From assembly GCF_021742065.1 (NCBI RefSeq), contig NZ_JAKKIE010000042.1, positions 1-36,551 on the forward strand: a DNA stretch of 36,551 nt. The letters run 5' to 3'. Positions 1 to 8,907 of the stretch are shown piece after piece. How positions within the stretch are numbered: the stretch's first letter is position 1; each line of letters begins with the position of its first letter. Source of the stretch: Rhizorhapis sp. SPR117 (GTDB taxonomy: Bacteria > Pseudomonadota > Alphaproteobacteria > Sphingomonadales > Sphingomonadaceae). Under the pieces are notes generated by a model. The model did no database searches, was not told the DNA's origin, and saw nothing but the letters and a program-made list of their open reading frames with translations. A program made the position numbers and the translations under genes.

Positions 1-38
1 CCGACCTAGCATTGTTCATCTCCTCAAAGAGGCGTGAA

Positions 39-929
39 TCAATGAGGTGGATTACAGTTCCGGGTGACTAGGTCGAAAATATAGGGAAGACACGCCGGAC
101 CATAACCCTGCCCAGCCAAAGGAATGTCAAGGCTCTTGATAGGCAGCGTCAAAAGCGGCTCATATAAGAGATGATAAATCTCCTTGCCGAGCGCCTCAAT
201 TTTCTTTTGGTTCGCTGCCGCAAATGCCACCCAATAGTTATGGCCGGTTCCACCGCGCAGTATTGCCCGTGCTGCAAGCGCAGTTGGGGACCGTCTGGCA
301 CTCAAAATTCGCCTCTCGGTAGGGTCGATTTTTGTTCCACCTTGATTGATCCTAAAGAACGCTTTTTCGGCCTTGTCATGGTCTGCATGTTTGATCCACT
401 GGACCGGGATTTCCTGCCATCCTATCCGGGATGAGCGGGCGGCAATGTCAACCCGAGCGCTGTTAGGGTCGTCTATTGCAACGAGATGGGCCTGATAAGA
501 GCCGACAGATGCATTTACCAACTCTCTTGTTTTCTGGGCTTTTTTGGCCTGCTCATCAGGGATGGCATTTTGGAAAAAGCGGCGTGATTCATCTCCATCG
601 CCGTAATCGTTCTGCACCCATGCAATAAGGGCGCTAAGGCGATGCGCGCCATCAATCACAAAGACGCTCACGCCAGCGCGCCACAAGATTAAGGCAGGAA
701 TTAAATCCCGCTTAGCAAACGTCGTAATCAGATCAGCTACCTGTTCTGGACTCCAGTTTGCGGTTTCTCTTTGGAAATCAGGTTTTCGTAATGCGGGATA
801 AAGTAAACCGTTTCTAGCCAATTGCATAATAGGCAAAGAGGCGATGTCTTCTCCCTCTTCTCCCGGTGCAGCCAAGTCGGCACGTGGAATCAATGCATCT
901 AGATTTACGACGTTCGTCTTAGCTGCCAT
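39..929 (-). CDS. DUF262-type (ParB/Srx-like) protein, 3' end probably frameshifted
   Basis: DUF262 family proteins share a ParB/Srx-like fold; members include GmrSD, SspE and BrxU, which act against modified phage DNA. Visible family marks are FQR at about residue 54, IDGAHRLSAL (a variant of the DGQQR motif) at about residues 90-100, and FFRINQGG followed by a conserved Glu at about residues 190-205. I place the start at the ATG at 929, because AGGGGG lies 7 nt upstream; an in-frame TTG at 953 has no such site. The reading frame stops at 39-41, but removing one C from the CCC run near 62-64 (minus-strand sense) would join it to a frame that stays open to the window edge. The gene is therefore probably longer and frameshifted, or carries a sequencing error. 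A role in defence is only a family-based guess. Confidence 0.65.
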   Translation of the reverse strand: MAAKTNVVNLDALIPRADLAAPGEEGEDIASLPIMQLARNGLLYPALRKPDFQRETANWSPEQVADLITTFAKRDLIPALILWRAGVSVFVIDGAHRLSALIAWVQNDYGDGDESRRFFQNAIPDEQAKKAQKTRELVNASVGSYQAHLVAIDDPNSARVDIAARSSRIGWQEIPVQWIKHADHDKAEKAFFRINQGGTKIDPTERRILSARRSPTALAARAILRGGTGHNYWVAFAAANQKKIEALGKEIYHLLYEPLLTLPIKSLDIPLAGQGYGPACLPYIFDLVTRNCNPPH

Positions 930-1023
930 TTCGGCACCCCCTATACTCTTCAAGGATGCTCACTTAGCATTCTCATTCGGGCTTGGGGAGCCTTGGGACA
1001 CTAAAGTGTAATAACGCGCCCTT

Positions 1024-1031
1024 CCTTACTT
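1024..1031. repeat. Left target-site duplication of the IS1595 element
   Basis: CCTTACTT directly precedes the left IS end (GGTACTTATCCCC) and is repeated exactly at 3122-3129 after the right end. IS1595-family elements make 8-bp duplications, so this fixes the borders. Confidence 0.93.
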
Positions 1032-1055
1032 GGTACTTATCCCCTTCGCATACGT
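1032..1055 (+). repeat. Left terminal inverted repeat of the IS
   Basis: GGTACTTATCCCCTT is identical to the inverted right end for 15 bases; two mismatches follow (CG versus GC), then CATACGT matches again. No gene is visible between this repeat and the passenger gene at 1171. Confidence 0.9.
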
Positions 1056-1170
1056 GAATCACAGAATCGGCATATGGTACAAATAGCAATCCGAAATTCG
1101 GCATTTGGAATTATGACTCTGCAATGTTCTGATGTTATGCACGAAACCCTTCAATCGGGGGGAGATCGTG

Positions 1171-2082
1171 ATGCAACACGATACGGAGTTTTCAGTACGT
1201 TATCTCACAGATGGTCCGGTTCCAATTCGGGATATAATCGAAAGTTTGCGTGGGATAGAAACGCTTCTTCAAGAGGCGTCGCGATTTCTCCCGTCCGTTG
1301 TGGACGGCCTGGAAGTTCAGCGCATAGAACTCAAAGTGCGAGAAATCGCACAAGAGAGTCCATTACGGGAATTAATTTGCGCGTCGATATTCTTCGGGTT
1401 TCAGGCGCAGTTGGAAGACGAAGTGCCCAATTTAATTACTGACGCGACAGGCTTTGTAGTACCGGATCGGTTTGACACGGTTGTTACCGTTCTGGCGCTC
1501 ATACTCGTGTTTTATGGGGCCGGAGCAATTAAGGATTTGGTGTTTGGCTCGGGGCCTGATGGAGCCGCCGAAAAGCAATTGAAAGGTTTGATTGAGGAAT
1601 TGGCCTTTGAAACCGGGAAAAGCCCCAAAAACATCAAGGACGCTCTAGAAAAAAGATATGGCGACAAGGTGTTATGGAAGCGCCTTGCCAGCGCGACGTC
1701 ACGGTTCTTTATGCCAAGCAAGAGGCAAGAGAACGCACCGATGGAAGTCAATAATCATTATTTTAATCAGGAAACTATCAAGGATATACCGGCTGAATAT
1801 CTTGTAGATCACGAAGCGGATAATCACCCTGCTAGGAACTTCCCAAACGCGCTGCTTGAAATTCACGCCCAAGATAAGGATCATTCCGGTCGTGGGTGGG
1901 CGGCAATTGTAGAGGGAATCTCAGATAAGAGGATTCGCTTAAAATTGATGGACGAAGTCAGTTCGTCAGAAATTTGGGGTCACGATCGTGTACGTGGTAA
2001 CATAACGATTGTGTATGACCGTATAGGAACCGAAATGGTCCCTAAGGAAGTGCATCTGCATGATGTGACAGGATTTTTATGA
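1171..2082 (+). CDS. IS passenger protein of unknown function, one membrane segment
   Basis: I do not recognise a named family. The 303-residue product has a soluble N-terminal part of about 100 residues, one strongly hydrophobic segment at about residues 102-124, and a soluble C-terminal half of about 180 residues with many charged residues. The ATG at 1171 is chosen because GGGGGGAG lies 6 nt upstream; the frame is open further up, to 1132, but without a ribosome site. The stop overlaps the start of the next small gene (ATGA), so the two are probably translated together. Both lie inside the IS1595 inverted repeats and point against the transposase, so they are passengers. Possible roles such as target immunity, host-benefit or defence are speculation. 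Confidence 0.75.
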   Translation: MQHDTEFSVRYLTDGPVPIRDIIESLRGIETLLQEASRFLPSVVDGLEVQRIELKVREIAQESPLRELICASIFFGFQAQLEDEVPNLITDATGFVVPDRFDTVVTVLALILVFYGAGAIKDLVFGSGPDGAAEKQLKGLIEELAFETGKSPKNIKDALEKRYGDKVLWKRLASATSRFFMPSKRQENAPMEVNNHYFNQETIKDIPAEYLVDHEADNHPARNFPNALLEIHAQDKDHSGRGWAAIVEGISDKRIRLKLMDEVSSSEIWGHDRVRGNITIVYDRIGTEMVPKEVHLHDVTGFL

Positions 2083-2249
2083 CGACCCTCAAGCAAGCCC
2101 GTGAAAAGGGCAAACTGGACGAGTTCATCAAGGAACATGAGGGTGACGCCAAGGGCGACGCCGATAAGGTCAATCGCACCTTGAAGGCAATGGCCCAAAA
2201 GTCGAAAGCAACTCGGAAAGCATCGTCTCGCCGCAACCCCGACGATTGA
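2079..2249 (+). CDS. Small basic passenger protein (56 aa)
   Basis: This short gene starts in an ATGA overlap with the preceding passenger gene and encodes 56 residues, MTTLKQAREKGKLDEF at the start, with a Lys/Arg-rich C-terminal half. It is hydrophilic, with no membrane segment or Cys. Its last 80 bases overlap, tail to tail, the 3' end of the leftward transposase gene. The charged composition and the coupled start argue for a real gene. I recall similar small proteins from alphaproteobacterial genomes but cannot name a function; an RNA- or DNA-binding partner of the membrane passenger protein is possible. Confidence 0.6.
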   Translation: MTTLKQAREKGKLDEFIKEHEGDAKGDADKVNRTLKAMAQKSKATRKASSRRNPDD

Positions 2250-3072
2250 ACCGATATTCCGCTTCCTTGGCGTATTTCCACAGGTGCTTGCCTGAAACGT
2301 GAATGTGCGTGCCGTTGATCGACCGCTTTAGCTGCGACCAGAAACCTTCAATGCCGTTGGTCGAAACACCGCTCTTGCTGACATATTCGCCAAGGCTGTG
2401 ATTGACCGTCTTGTGCCAGTAGCCTTTGCCGACATACTCCAGACCGTCATAGCTGATAAATTCATCGGTATGGATTTCAGAGTGTGACTTTACATGGCTG
2501 ATAATCGCGCCCTGTAGTGTTGCGCGGCTGCGATTGGCGATAACCTTGGTCATAACGTCGCCGTTGCGTTCCATCATGCCTACAATCGCCGTCTTGTTGC
2601 CTTTGTAACCCATGCCTTTGCCGCTGACTTCGCCGCCGATGTAGGTTTCATCGACTTCAACCGTCTTGAATACGCCGCCAAGGGGTTCTTCGCCGTCCAC
2701 ATCGGCCATATGCTCGCGGATCAGGTGCGCCATGCGCCATGCCGTCTTGTAGGTGACGCCAAGCTGACGCTCCAGTTCCTTCGCCGCCACGCCGTTGCGG
2801 GTCGTGGTGAACAGGTAGATCGCATAAAACCACATTTGCAGCGGCGTGCGGGTCTTTTCGAACGGGGTGCCAACAGTTGGGTGCAGGTGATGGCCGCACC
2901 ATTGGCAGGAATAGGCGCGTTCAGCCTTGATCCGATACCAGTTCGAAGGGCGCTCACATGAAGGGCATTCGAAGCCCTGACCGAAACGGATTTCAAACAG
3001 GTGGTTCAGACAGCTTTCGTCATTGGGAAACTGCTTGAAAAACTGTGCGATTGTTTGGGGCTTCTTGCTCAT
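2170..3072 (-). CDS. IS1595-family transposase (ISXO2-like DDE domain)
   Basis: This 300-residue transposase moves the surrounding element by cutting and joining its inverted repeats. The N-terminal zinc ribbon has Cys36, Cys39, Cys56 and Cys59. A helix-turn-helix-like stretch at about residues 93-120 follows. The ISXO2-like catalytic domain shows Asp141 (VEVDETYIGG), Asp203 (HTDEF) and Asn239/Glu242 (NGIEGFWSQLKR). Length and order are normal for the family and no disruption is seen, so it looks functional. The start ATG lies only a few bases after a good -10 box, so the message may have no leader. Its 3' end overlaps the small passenger gene on the other strand. Confidence 0.93.
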   Translation of the reverse strand: MSKKPQTIAQFFKQFPNDESCLNHLFEIRFGQGFECPSCERPSNWYRIKAERAYSCQWCGHHLHPTVGTPFEKTRTPLQMWFYAIYLFTTTRNGVAAKELERQLGVTYKTAWRMAHLIREHMADVDGEEPLGGVFKTVEVDETYIGGEVSGKGMGYKGNKTAIVGMMERNGDVMTKVIANRSRATLQGAIISHVKSHSEIHTDEFISYDGLEYVGKGYWHKTVNHSLGEYVSKSGVSTNGIEGFWSQLKRSINGTHIHVSGKHLWKYAKEAEYRFNRRGCGETMLSELLSTFGPLPSRCD

Positions 3073-3077
3073 AACCC

Positions 3078-3108
3078 ATTATATACGTCATTTGGTTACG
3101 TATGGCAA
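3078..3108 (-). promoter_or_regulatory. Predicted transposase promoter starting in the right inverted repeat
   Basis: Read leftward, TTGCCA (3103-3108) is followed after 17 nt by TATATA (3080-3085), or after 19 nt by TATAAT (3078-3083). The -35 box lies within the terminal repeat. The start codon at 3070-3072 falls about where transcription should begin, and there is no room for a ribosome site. Confidence 0.5.
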
Positions 3109-3121
3109 GGGGATAAGTACC
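3098..3121 (-). repeat. Right terminal inverted repeat of the IS
   Basis: Read leftward from 3121 it begins GGTACTTATCCCCTTGCC and matches the left end at 22 of 24 positions. The target duplication CCTTACTT follows immediately. Confidence 0.9.
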
Positions 3122-3129
3122 CCTTACTT
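3122..3129. repeat. Right target-site duplication of the IS1595 element
   Basis: An exact second copy of CCTTACTT. Its last two T are also the first two bases of the lexA -35 box TTGACG. Confidence 0.93.
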
Positions 3130-3156
3130 GACGGGGCGCGATTCGTTTCCTATACG
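3128..3156 (+). promoter_or_regulatory. lexA promoter
   Basis: TTGACG (3128-3133), a 17-nt spacer and TATACG (3151-3156) make a near-ideal housekeeping promoter. The -10 box overlaps the first base of the LexA operator. Everything upstream of 3122 has been replaced by the insertion sequence. Confidence 0.75.
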
Positions 3157-3170
3157 TTCACTGTCCGTTC
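3156..3170 (+). promoter_or_regulatory. LexA box (SOS operator)
   Basis: GTTCACTGTCCGTTC exactly fits the alphaproteobacterial LexA operator GTTC-N7-GTTC. It lies 18 bp before the lexA start and touches the -10 box, as expected for self-repression. Confidence 0.85.
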
Positions 3171-3188
3171 CAGAGTTAGGGGTCCGCC

Positions 3189-3863
3189 ATGTTGACGTCC
3201 AAGCAACATGAATTGCTTTGCTTCATTCATCATAAGCTGGAGGAAACCGGCGTTTCGCCTTCGTTTGAGGAAATGAAGGAAGCGCTCGACCTTAAATCCA
3301 AATCGGGCATTCATCGTCTGATCAATGCGCTTGAGGAGCGACAGTTTATTCGTCGCCTGCCTAACCGTGCCCGCGCTTTGGAAGTGATCAAACTGCCGGA
3401 GGGAATGGACGCGGCGAAGGGGGCTGTAGCAAGCATTCCGTCAAAAATGCCGATGCCGCACATTCCGATCGCGGCGAATGACGTCATTGAAATTCCATTA
3501 CATGGACGGATTGCGGCTGGTGTGCCCATAGAGGCGCTGGAGGGTCATACTATGTTGTCCGTTCCCTCTGCCCTGCTCGGATCGGGCGAGCATTATGCGC
3601 TGGAAGTCGCCGGGGATTCGATGCTGGAAGCGGGCATTCTTGATGGCGATTTCGCGCTGATCCAGCGTACTGAGGTCGCGCGTGATGGTCAGATCGTCGT
3701 GGCATTGATTGAGGACAGCGAAGCAACTCTCAAATATTTCCATCGGGAGGGGCATAAGGTGCGCCTTGACCCGGCTAATAGCGCTTATCAGCCACAGGTG
3801 TACGACGCATCGCAGGTGCAGATTCAGGGTAAGCTGGCTGGATTGATCCGGCGCTATAATTAG
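3189..3863 (+). CDS. lexA: LexA repressor, SOS response regulator
   Basis: LexA represses DNA-damage genes and is inactivated by RecA-stimulated self-cleavage. The 224-residue protein has an N-terminal winged helix (about residues 1-65, beginning [10 protein letters not shown]), a linker, and a C-terminal S24 peptidase domain. The cleavage site is Ala110-Gly111 ([10 protein letters not shown]), the nucleophile Ser144 (GDSMLEAG) and the general base Lys182 (ATLKYFH). All catalytic parts are present. AGGGG lies 7 nt before the ATG. A LexA box immediately upstream indicates self-regulation. The last 89 bases overlap the antisense end of comEC. An IS1595 element sits directly against its promoter. 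Confidence 0.97.
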   Translation: MLTSKQHELLCFIHHKLEETGVSPSFEEMKEALDLKSKSGIHRLINALEERQFIRRLPNRARALEVIKLPEGMDAAKGAVASIPSKMPMPHIPIAANDVIEIPLHGRIAAGVPIEALEGHTMLSVPSALLGSGEHYALEVAGDSMLEAGILDGDFALIQRTEVARDGQIVVALIEDSEATLKYFHREGHKVRLDPANSAYQPQVYDASQVQIQGKLAGLIRRYN

Positions 3864-6018
3864 GTTTTTTATTGATTGATCGCCGGTGGCGAACCCAAGG
3901 ATGTTCGTCGTCTGGGTCCATAGCGGTGTCGATGTGCTGTTGCGTTAAGTGGATAGCAACGCCGCCATGGCGTTGCAGGAATGGCCGGTCGAATTTCATC
4001 CATCGAGGGATGCAGCTTCTGGGCAAGCGACGGTCACTGATCACAATGTCGGCTTGACTGCATTCTGCATTGAATTGGGCTATGGGCACGAAATAGTTGG
4101 TCCGGGTGGCAAGAATACGCCAGGTTCGGTTGCCGACATTCATATCGATGGCACAAAGATCCGCACTGCATTGTGCGTTGCTGCTTTCTTCAATAGTAGC
4201 GAGATCGCCTTCGAACCCCGCGCTTTCGGACAGCGTATCACGTACATAATCCCCTGCCCTGCTCCGTAATATCGCCAGCCCTCCATTGGGTGTCCGCACC
4301 GCCAGATGACGGCCATCGCCAGTGACAAGCAGGTCCGGTGAGGGCGAAAACGCCATGATGACCAGACCAATCGCCACGGGGCACAGGCCATAATACCGTG
4401 CGCGGCTACGCCAAAGGCTTACCCATAGGCCACCAGCGACAACCAGGCCAAAAGCCCATCCGGGAAAAGTGGGCAGCATGGCAACCGCGCCGGGCCGTGT
4501 CGAAACGAAGTGAGCAAGACCAAGAAGCATGTTCAGGGCGTGCCCCACCACCCACCAGACCGGAGCGCCCAGCCCCACAATGTCGCAGGCCAATGCCAAT
4601 GCCTCAAACGGCATGATGACAAAGGTTGTCAGCGGGATAGCGACAATATTGGCAAATGCGCCAAACAGTCCGGTTTTGTGGAAATGATAGAGGGCAATCG
4701 GCGACAAAGTGATTTCTACGGCAACACCTGTCAGGAACAGTGCCAGCAACGCACGATTAAATCGGGCAAATCTGCCCTCCTGCTCGCGCCGTTCAACCAA
4801 CTTTCGGAATCCGCGATGTTCATGCAAAGCAATGATGGCGATAACAGCGGCAAAGCTGAGCTGAAAACTGGGTCCCACCAGCGTTTCGGGCCAGAACAGC
4901 ATGACGAAGATCGCGCCGGTTGCGACCAGTCGCAATGTGATCGCGTCCCGCCCCAATGCAAGACCGCCCAACACCAGAATTGCCGCGATGCAAGATCGGA
5001 TGGTTGGCACCTCGGCTCCGGTGAGCAATGTATAGCCGACCCCCGCGCTCGCGCCGGCCCCTGCGGCAATCAGCAGCAAGGGCCAGCGCAGGGCCAGTTT
5101 CGGGCTGAGCGCCAACAGGCGAAAGACGACGAAGATGACAGCGCCGACAAGTGCGCTGACATGCAGGCCGCTGATCGACAGCAGATGCGCAAGGCCGCTG
5201 CGCCGCATCGCTTCGGCGTCCTCGTCGCTGATTGCGCCTCGATCGCCCGTTGCAAGCGTTGCCGCAATGGCACCGGCTCCACCCGGCAATTGTTGCTGTA
5301 TATGGCCGGACAGTCTTTGCCGGAATGTCGGTTCATTGCTGCCAACAGGCGTGGCAATCAGGCGGATAGGCTGCACCGCCCTGCCCGTCGCACCAATGCC
5401 GTCGAACCATGCCCGCTGCGAAAAATCATAGGCTCCCGGCAATGCCGGAGGCGCCGGGGGCATCAAACGACTGCGCAGTGAAATCGCGCTACCTTTCACC
5501 AAACCAGCGGGCACGTCCTTTTCCGCCATATTGACCCTTAGCACAGGCGGCAGATCAGGACGATCAACGGGCCTTAACCGTACCCGAACCAGTCCTCGTG
5601 CAGGGAGGGGTTCCAGACGCGATACAACGCCGGTAAATTGGGTAAATACGGGACGCTCCAATACCGGCTGCGCCACCAACGCCGACTTCGCCCAGACAAG
5701 ACTGCATCCGGCCGCCGCCAATAGCCCCGCCGCCAAAATGATTCGTCCCGATCGCGTCCCGATCGGCAACAGCAAACCAAGCATCGCAAGGCCAAGGCAG
5801 GCCAATATCCATGCCACCCATGCCAAAGCATCAGGTAACGAAAACCACGCAATAATGCCCAGGCCCAACCCCACGGGCGTCCACAAAGCAATATTATCGC
5901 GTTCGTTTTCCAGCCAGCGTTCTTGCCCGTTCAACAATAGTGTAATACGCGCGACGACGACTTCCCATGAGGAGGTTTGTCGTGGCTGAAAAGCCATGCT
6001 AGGGGCGTCACCGGTCAT
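3775..6018 (-). CDS. comEC: ComEC/Rec2 family DNA-uptake membrane protein
   Basis: ComEC forms the inner-membrane channel for single-stranded DNA uptake in natural transformation. The 747-residue product has an N-terminal hydrophobic cluster (about residues 44-115), a DUF4131-type periplasmic region, and the Competence domain starting with LATGDRGAI and [13 protein letters not shown] (about residues 278-289), with many membrane segments to about residue 550. The C-terminal soluble region (from about residue 565) corresponds to the beta-lactamase-like part, but I see no HxHxDH metal motif, so it appears degenerate. The final 29 residues are encoded antisense to the end of lexA and look like read-through rather than a conserved domain. 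It diverges from gltX. Confidence 0.9.
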   Translation of the reverse strand: MTGDAPSMAFQPRQTSSWEVVVARITLLLNGQERWLENERDNIALWTPVGLGLGIIAWFSLPDALAWVAWILACLGLAMLGLLLPIGTRSGRIILAAGLLAAAGCSLVWAKSALVAQPVLERPVFTQFTGVVSRLEPLPARGLVRVRLRPVDRPDLPPVLRVNMAEKDVPAGLVKGSAISLRSRLMPPAPPALPGAYDFSQRAWFDGIGATGRAVQPIRLIATPVGSNEPTFRQRLSGHIQQQLPGGAGAIAATLATGDRGAISDEDAEAMRRSGLAHLLSISGLHVSALVGAVIFVVFRLLALSPKLALRWPLLLIAAGAGASAGVGYTLLTGAEVPTIRSCIAAILVLGGLALGRDAITLRLVATGAIFVMLFWPETLVGPSFQLSFAAVIAIIALHEHRGFRKLVERREQEGRFARFNRALLALFLTGVAVEITLSPIALYHFHKTGLFGAFANIVAIPLTTFVIMPFEALALACDIVGLGAPVWWVVGHALNMLLGLAHFVSTRPGAVAMLPTFPGWAFGLVVAGGLWVSLWRSRARYYGLCPVAIGLVIMAFSPSPDLLVTGDGRHLAVRTPNGGLAILRSRAGDYVRDTLSESAGFEGDLATIEESSNAQCSADLCAIDMNVGNRTWRILATRTNYFVPIAQFNAECSQADIVISDRRLPRSCIPRWMKFDRPFLQRHGGVAIHLTQQHIDTAMDPDDEHPWVRHRRSINKKPNYSAGSIQPAYPESAPAMRRTPVADKRY

Positions 6019-6087
6019 TCTGGCCTGTTATCCCCGGATGTATTGAGACTGGATAGCGTTAAGCCAGACATATTGAGGAATTAGTGC

Positions 6088-7536
6088 GTGAGCGCAACGA
6101 TTGAGAATGGGAACGAAAATAAGGGCGTAGTGACGCGCTTTGCCCCTTCTCCTACAGGCTATCTGCACATCGGCGGCGCGCGCACGGCATTGTTCAACTG
6201 GCTTTATGCCCGTCATCATGGTGGACGCTTCCTGCTGCGCATTGAGGATACGGATCGCGCGCGATCGACGGCACCTGCTATTGAGGCTATTATGGACGGC
6301 CTGGAGTGGTTGGGGCTACAGGGCGATGAGGCGCCTGTGTTTCAGTCGGCTCGCGCTGACCGCCATGCCGAAGTTGCGAATCAATTGCTGACGCAGGGCA
6401 AAGCTTATCGCTGTTATGCAACAGCGCACGAACTGGAAGAAATGCGTGAGCAGCAGCGGGCCGCAAAACAGCCGCTGCGTTACGATCGCCGCTGGCGTGA
6501 CCGCGATCCGGCGGATGCACCGGAAGGCGCGCCCTACGTCATCCGCCTGAAAGCTCCATTGGATGGTGCAACGGTCATTCCCGATAGAGTGCAAGGTGAC
6601 GTCACCGTGCAAAATGCGGAAATCGACGATTTCGTTCTGCTGCGTTCCGATGGAACCCCTACCTACATGCTGTCGGTCGTCGTGGACGATCAGGACATGG
6701 GCATCACCCATGTCATTCGCGGCGATGATCATCTGAACAATGCTTTTCGTCAGGTTGCATTGATCCGCGCGATGGGCTGGCCAGAGCCGGTTTATGCCCA
6801 TGTGCCATTGATCCATGGAAGCGACGGAGCCAAGCTGTCCAAACGGCATGGGGCGATGGGGGTGGATGCCTATCGTGACGAATTGGGGCTGCTACCCGAA
6901 GCGGTGTGCAATTATCTGCTGCGTCTGGGTTGGGGCCATGGCGATGAGGAAATCATTTCGCGCGATCGGGCTGTTGCGCTTTTCGAACTGGACGGAGTTG
7001 GCCGATCGCCTTCCCGTTTCGACCTGAAAAAACTCGAAAACCTCAATGGTCATTATATTCGTGAAGCTGACGACGCCCGGCTTGCCGCACTGGTCGCACC
7101 ACGCGTGGCACAGCTTTTGAACATTGCGATCAGCGAAGAACAAGCGGCACTTTTGACGCGCGCGATGGATGCGCTGAAGCCCAGAGCTAAGAATCTCAAG
7201 GAGTTAGCGGAAAGCGCGACGTTCCTTTTCAAAAAATGCCCGCTTGATCTCGACGAAAAGGCCTCAAGCCTGCTAGATGACGCTGGCCGAGCACTATTGG
7301 GAAAAACCCGTGCAGCGCTTTTGGACATTCAGGACTGGTCCATAGCGCAGCTTGAAGAAAAAGTGCGGACCGTGGCAGAGGACGCCGAAATTGGCCTTGG
7401 CAAGGTAGCCCAACCATTGCGTGCGGCATTGACGGGACGGACTACTTCGCCTGGGATTTTCGACGTTCTCTTTCTCCTCGGGAAAGAAGAATCAATGGCA
7501 CGCTTGTCGGACGCGGAGATCGCGACCGCAGGCTGA
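6088..7536 (+). CDS. gltX: Glutamate--tRNA ligase
   Basis: This class I aminoacyl-tRNA synthetase charges tRNA with glutamate in the cytoplasm. The 482-residue protein has the HIGH-type signature [14 protein letters not shown] (residues 20-33) and the KMSKS-type motif KLSKRHG from about residue 249, followed by the helical anticodon-binding region. Length is normal. The start is GTG at 6088, with GAGGAA 8 nt upstream. The gene diverges from comEC with 69 bp between them, and gltA follows after 21 bp on the same strand, so the two are probably co-transcribed. Alphaproteobacteria often have two GltX-like enzymes, one possibly charging tRNA-Gln for later amidation; sequence alone does not tell which this is. 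Confidence 0.96.
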   Translation: MSATIENGNENKGVVTRFAPSPTGYLHIGGARTALFNWLYARHHGGRFLLRIEDTDRARSTAPAIEAIMDGLEWLGLQGDEAPVFQSARADRHAEVANQLLTQGKAYRCYATAHELEEMREQQRAAKQPLRYDRRWRDRDPADAPEGAPYVIRLKAPLDGATVIPDRVQGDVTVQNAEIDDFVLLRSDGTPTYMLSVVVDDQDMGITHVIRGDDHLNNAFRQVALIRAMGWPEPVYAHVPLIHGSDGAKLSKRHGAMGVDAYRDELGLLPEAVCNYLLRLGWGHGDEEIISRDRAVALFELDGVGRSPSRFDLKKLENLNGHYIREADDARLAALVAPRVAQLLNIAISEEQAALLTRAMDALKPRAKNLKELAESATFLFKKCPLDLDEKASSLLDDAGRALLGKTRAALLDIQDWSIAQLEEKVRTVAEDAEIGLGKVAQPLRAALTGRTTSPGIFDVLFLLGKEESMARLSDAEIATAG

Positions 7537-7557
7537 CGAATAACAAAGGAGAAAAAA

Positions 7558-8844
7558 ATGGGTGAACGCAGCGCCACGCTGAAAATCGGAGAGAAGGCAG
7601 AGGATTATGCGATCCTGTCCGGCTCGGTCGGGCCTGATGTGCTCGACATAAGAAAACTTTATGCCGATACGGGCATGTTCACCTATGACCCCGGTTTTAC
7701 GTCAACCGCCAGTTGCGATTCGGGTCTGACCTATATTGATGGCGACAAGGGCGTACTGCTCCACCGCGGTTATCCAATTGAGCAGCTCGCCGAAAAAAGC
7801 AGCTTCATGGAAGTCAGCTATTTGCTGCTGCGTGGCGAACTGCCGACCCAGGCACAGCTTGATGAATTCACCTATACAATTTCACGCCACACCATGGTGC
7901 ATGAGCAGCTTTCCACCTTTTATCGTGGTTTCCGCCGTGACGCGCATCCGATGGCGATCATGTGCGGCGTGGTGGGTGCGCTTTCGTCCTTCTATCATGA
8001 TTCGACCGATATCAACGATCCCAAGCAGCGTATGATCGCCAGCCATCGGCTGATTGCGAAAATGCCGACCATCGCTGCGATGGCGTATAAATATTCGATC
8101 GGTCAGCCCTTCCTCTATCCGCAGAATAACCTCAGCTATACCGGCAATTTCCTTCGCATGACCTTTGGCGTTCCGGCCGAAGAATATGTGGTCGATCCGG
8201 TCATCGAAGATGCGATGGACAAGATTTTCATCCTTCATGCCGACCATGAACAGAACGCTTCGACATCAACGGTCCGTCTGGCCGGATCATCGGGGGCCAA
8301 CCCCTTTGCGTGCATTGCAGCTGGCATAGCCTGCCTGTGGGGTCCAGCGCATGGTGGCGCCAATGAAGCGGCGCTCAACATGCTTCGCGAAATTGGCACC
8401 GTTGACAGAATCCCGGAATACATCGCCCGCGCCAAGGACAAAGACGATCCCTTCCGCCTGATGGGATTTGGTCATCGCGTGTACAAAAATTACGATCCAC
8501 GCGCCAAGGTGATGCAGAAAACGGCGAACGAAGTGCTTGCCAAACTGGGGGTTTCCGATCCTATTTTCGATGTTGCGCGCGAGCTGGAGCAAATTGCGCT
8601 CAACGATCCGTATTTCATCGAAAAGAAGCTGTATCCCAATGTGGACTTCTATAGCGGCGTGATCCTGTCGGCGATCGGTTTCCCGACCGACATGTTCACG
8701 GTGCTGTTCGCGCTCGCCCGCACCGTTGGCTGGGTTGCGCAATGGAACGAGATGATTTCCGATCCCGCTCAGCGCATCGGCCGTCCCCGTCAGCTCTATA
8801 CAGGGCCGGCGTCACGCGACTATCCATCCATGAATGAGCGCTGA
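7558..8844 (+). CDS. gltA: Citrate synthase (type I/II hexameric form)
   Basis: Citrate synthase joins oxaloacetate and acetyl-CoA, the first step of the TCA cycle. The 428-residue protein has the catalytic residues His265 ([10 protein letters not shown]), His306 ([13 protein letters not shown]) and Asp363 (NVDFYSG), at almost the same positions as in the E. coli enzyme. The N-terminal domain typical of Gram-negative hexameric citrate synthases is present. The ATG at 7558 has AAGGAG about 8 nt upstream. It lies 21 bp behind gltX and is followed by a strong terminator, so it closes this transcription unit. Confidence 0.97.
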   Translation: MGERSATLKIGEKAEDYAILSGSVGPDVLDIRKLYADTGMFTYDPGFTSTASCDSGLTYIDGDKGVLLHRGYPIEQLAEKSSFMEVSYLLLRGELPTQAQLDEFTYTISRHTMVHEQLSTFYRGFRRDAHPMAIMCGVVGALSSFYHDSTDINDPKQRMIASHRLIAKMPTIAAMAYKYSIGQPFLYPQNNLSYTGNFLRMTFGVPAEEYVVDPVIEDAMDKIFILHADHEQNASTSTVRLAGSSGANPFACIAAGIACLWGPAHGGANEAALNMLREIGTVDRIPEYIARAKDKDDPFRLMGFGHRVYKNYDPRAKVMQKTANEVLAKLGVSDPIFDVARELEQIALNDPYFIEKKLYPNVDFYSGVILSAIGFPTDMFTVLFALARTVGWVAQWNEMISDPAQRIGRPRQLYTGPASRDYPSMNER

Positions 8845-8868
8845 CGCCAAGGCAGGCTGATTGAAAGA

Positions 8869-8903
8869 CAAGAAAACGGCGTCCATGGGGCGCCGTTTTC
8901 TTG
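8869..8903. terminator. Bidirectional intrinsic terminator after gltA
   Basis: CAAGAAAACGGCG (8869-8881) and CGCCGTTTTCTTG (8891-8903) form a perfect 13-bp stem with a 9-nt loop. A/T tracts on both sides of the G/C core allow it to work for gltA and for the convergent histidine-kinase gene that ends at 8908. Confidence 0.85.
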
Positions 8904-8907
8904 TGGG

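Larger units (their letters stand above)
1032..3121. mobile_element. IS1595-family insertion sequence with passenger genes (2090 bp)
   Basis: The element is bounded by terminal inverted repeats (1032-1055 and 3098-3121, 22 of 24 positions matching, starting GGTACTTATCCCCTT) and flanked by the 8-bp direct repeat CCTTACTT. It carries a leftward IS1595/ISXO2-type transposase at its right end and, pointing the other way, two overlapping passenger genes of unknown function. Passenger genes are known in some IS1595 subgroups (for example ISNwi1 and ISNha5). Perfect duplications and an intact transposase suggest recent and possibly still active transposition. Before insertion, the DUF262 gene and lexA would have been divergent neighbours about 160 bp apart. 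Confidence 0.93.

Noticed and set aside
4510..5481. Open frame of 323 codons on the + strand inside comEC
   Set aside because: Its product is Gln/Arg/Cys-rich without domain marks, as expected for the complement of a membrane-protein gene.
5905..5945. Second LexA-box-like site near the comEC start (GTTCTTGCCCGTTC)
   Set aside because: The spacing is 6 nt rather than 7 and it lies inside the comEC coding region.
6043..6071. Promoter-like TTGAGA before gltX
   Set aside because: The -10 position 17 nt later (AGACAT) fits poorly, so no promoter is called.
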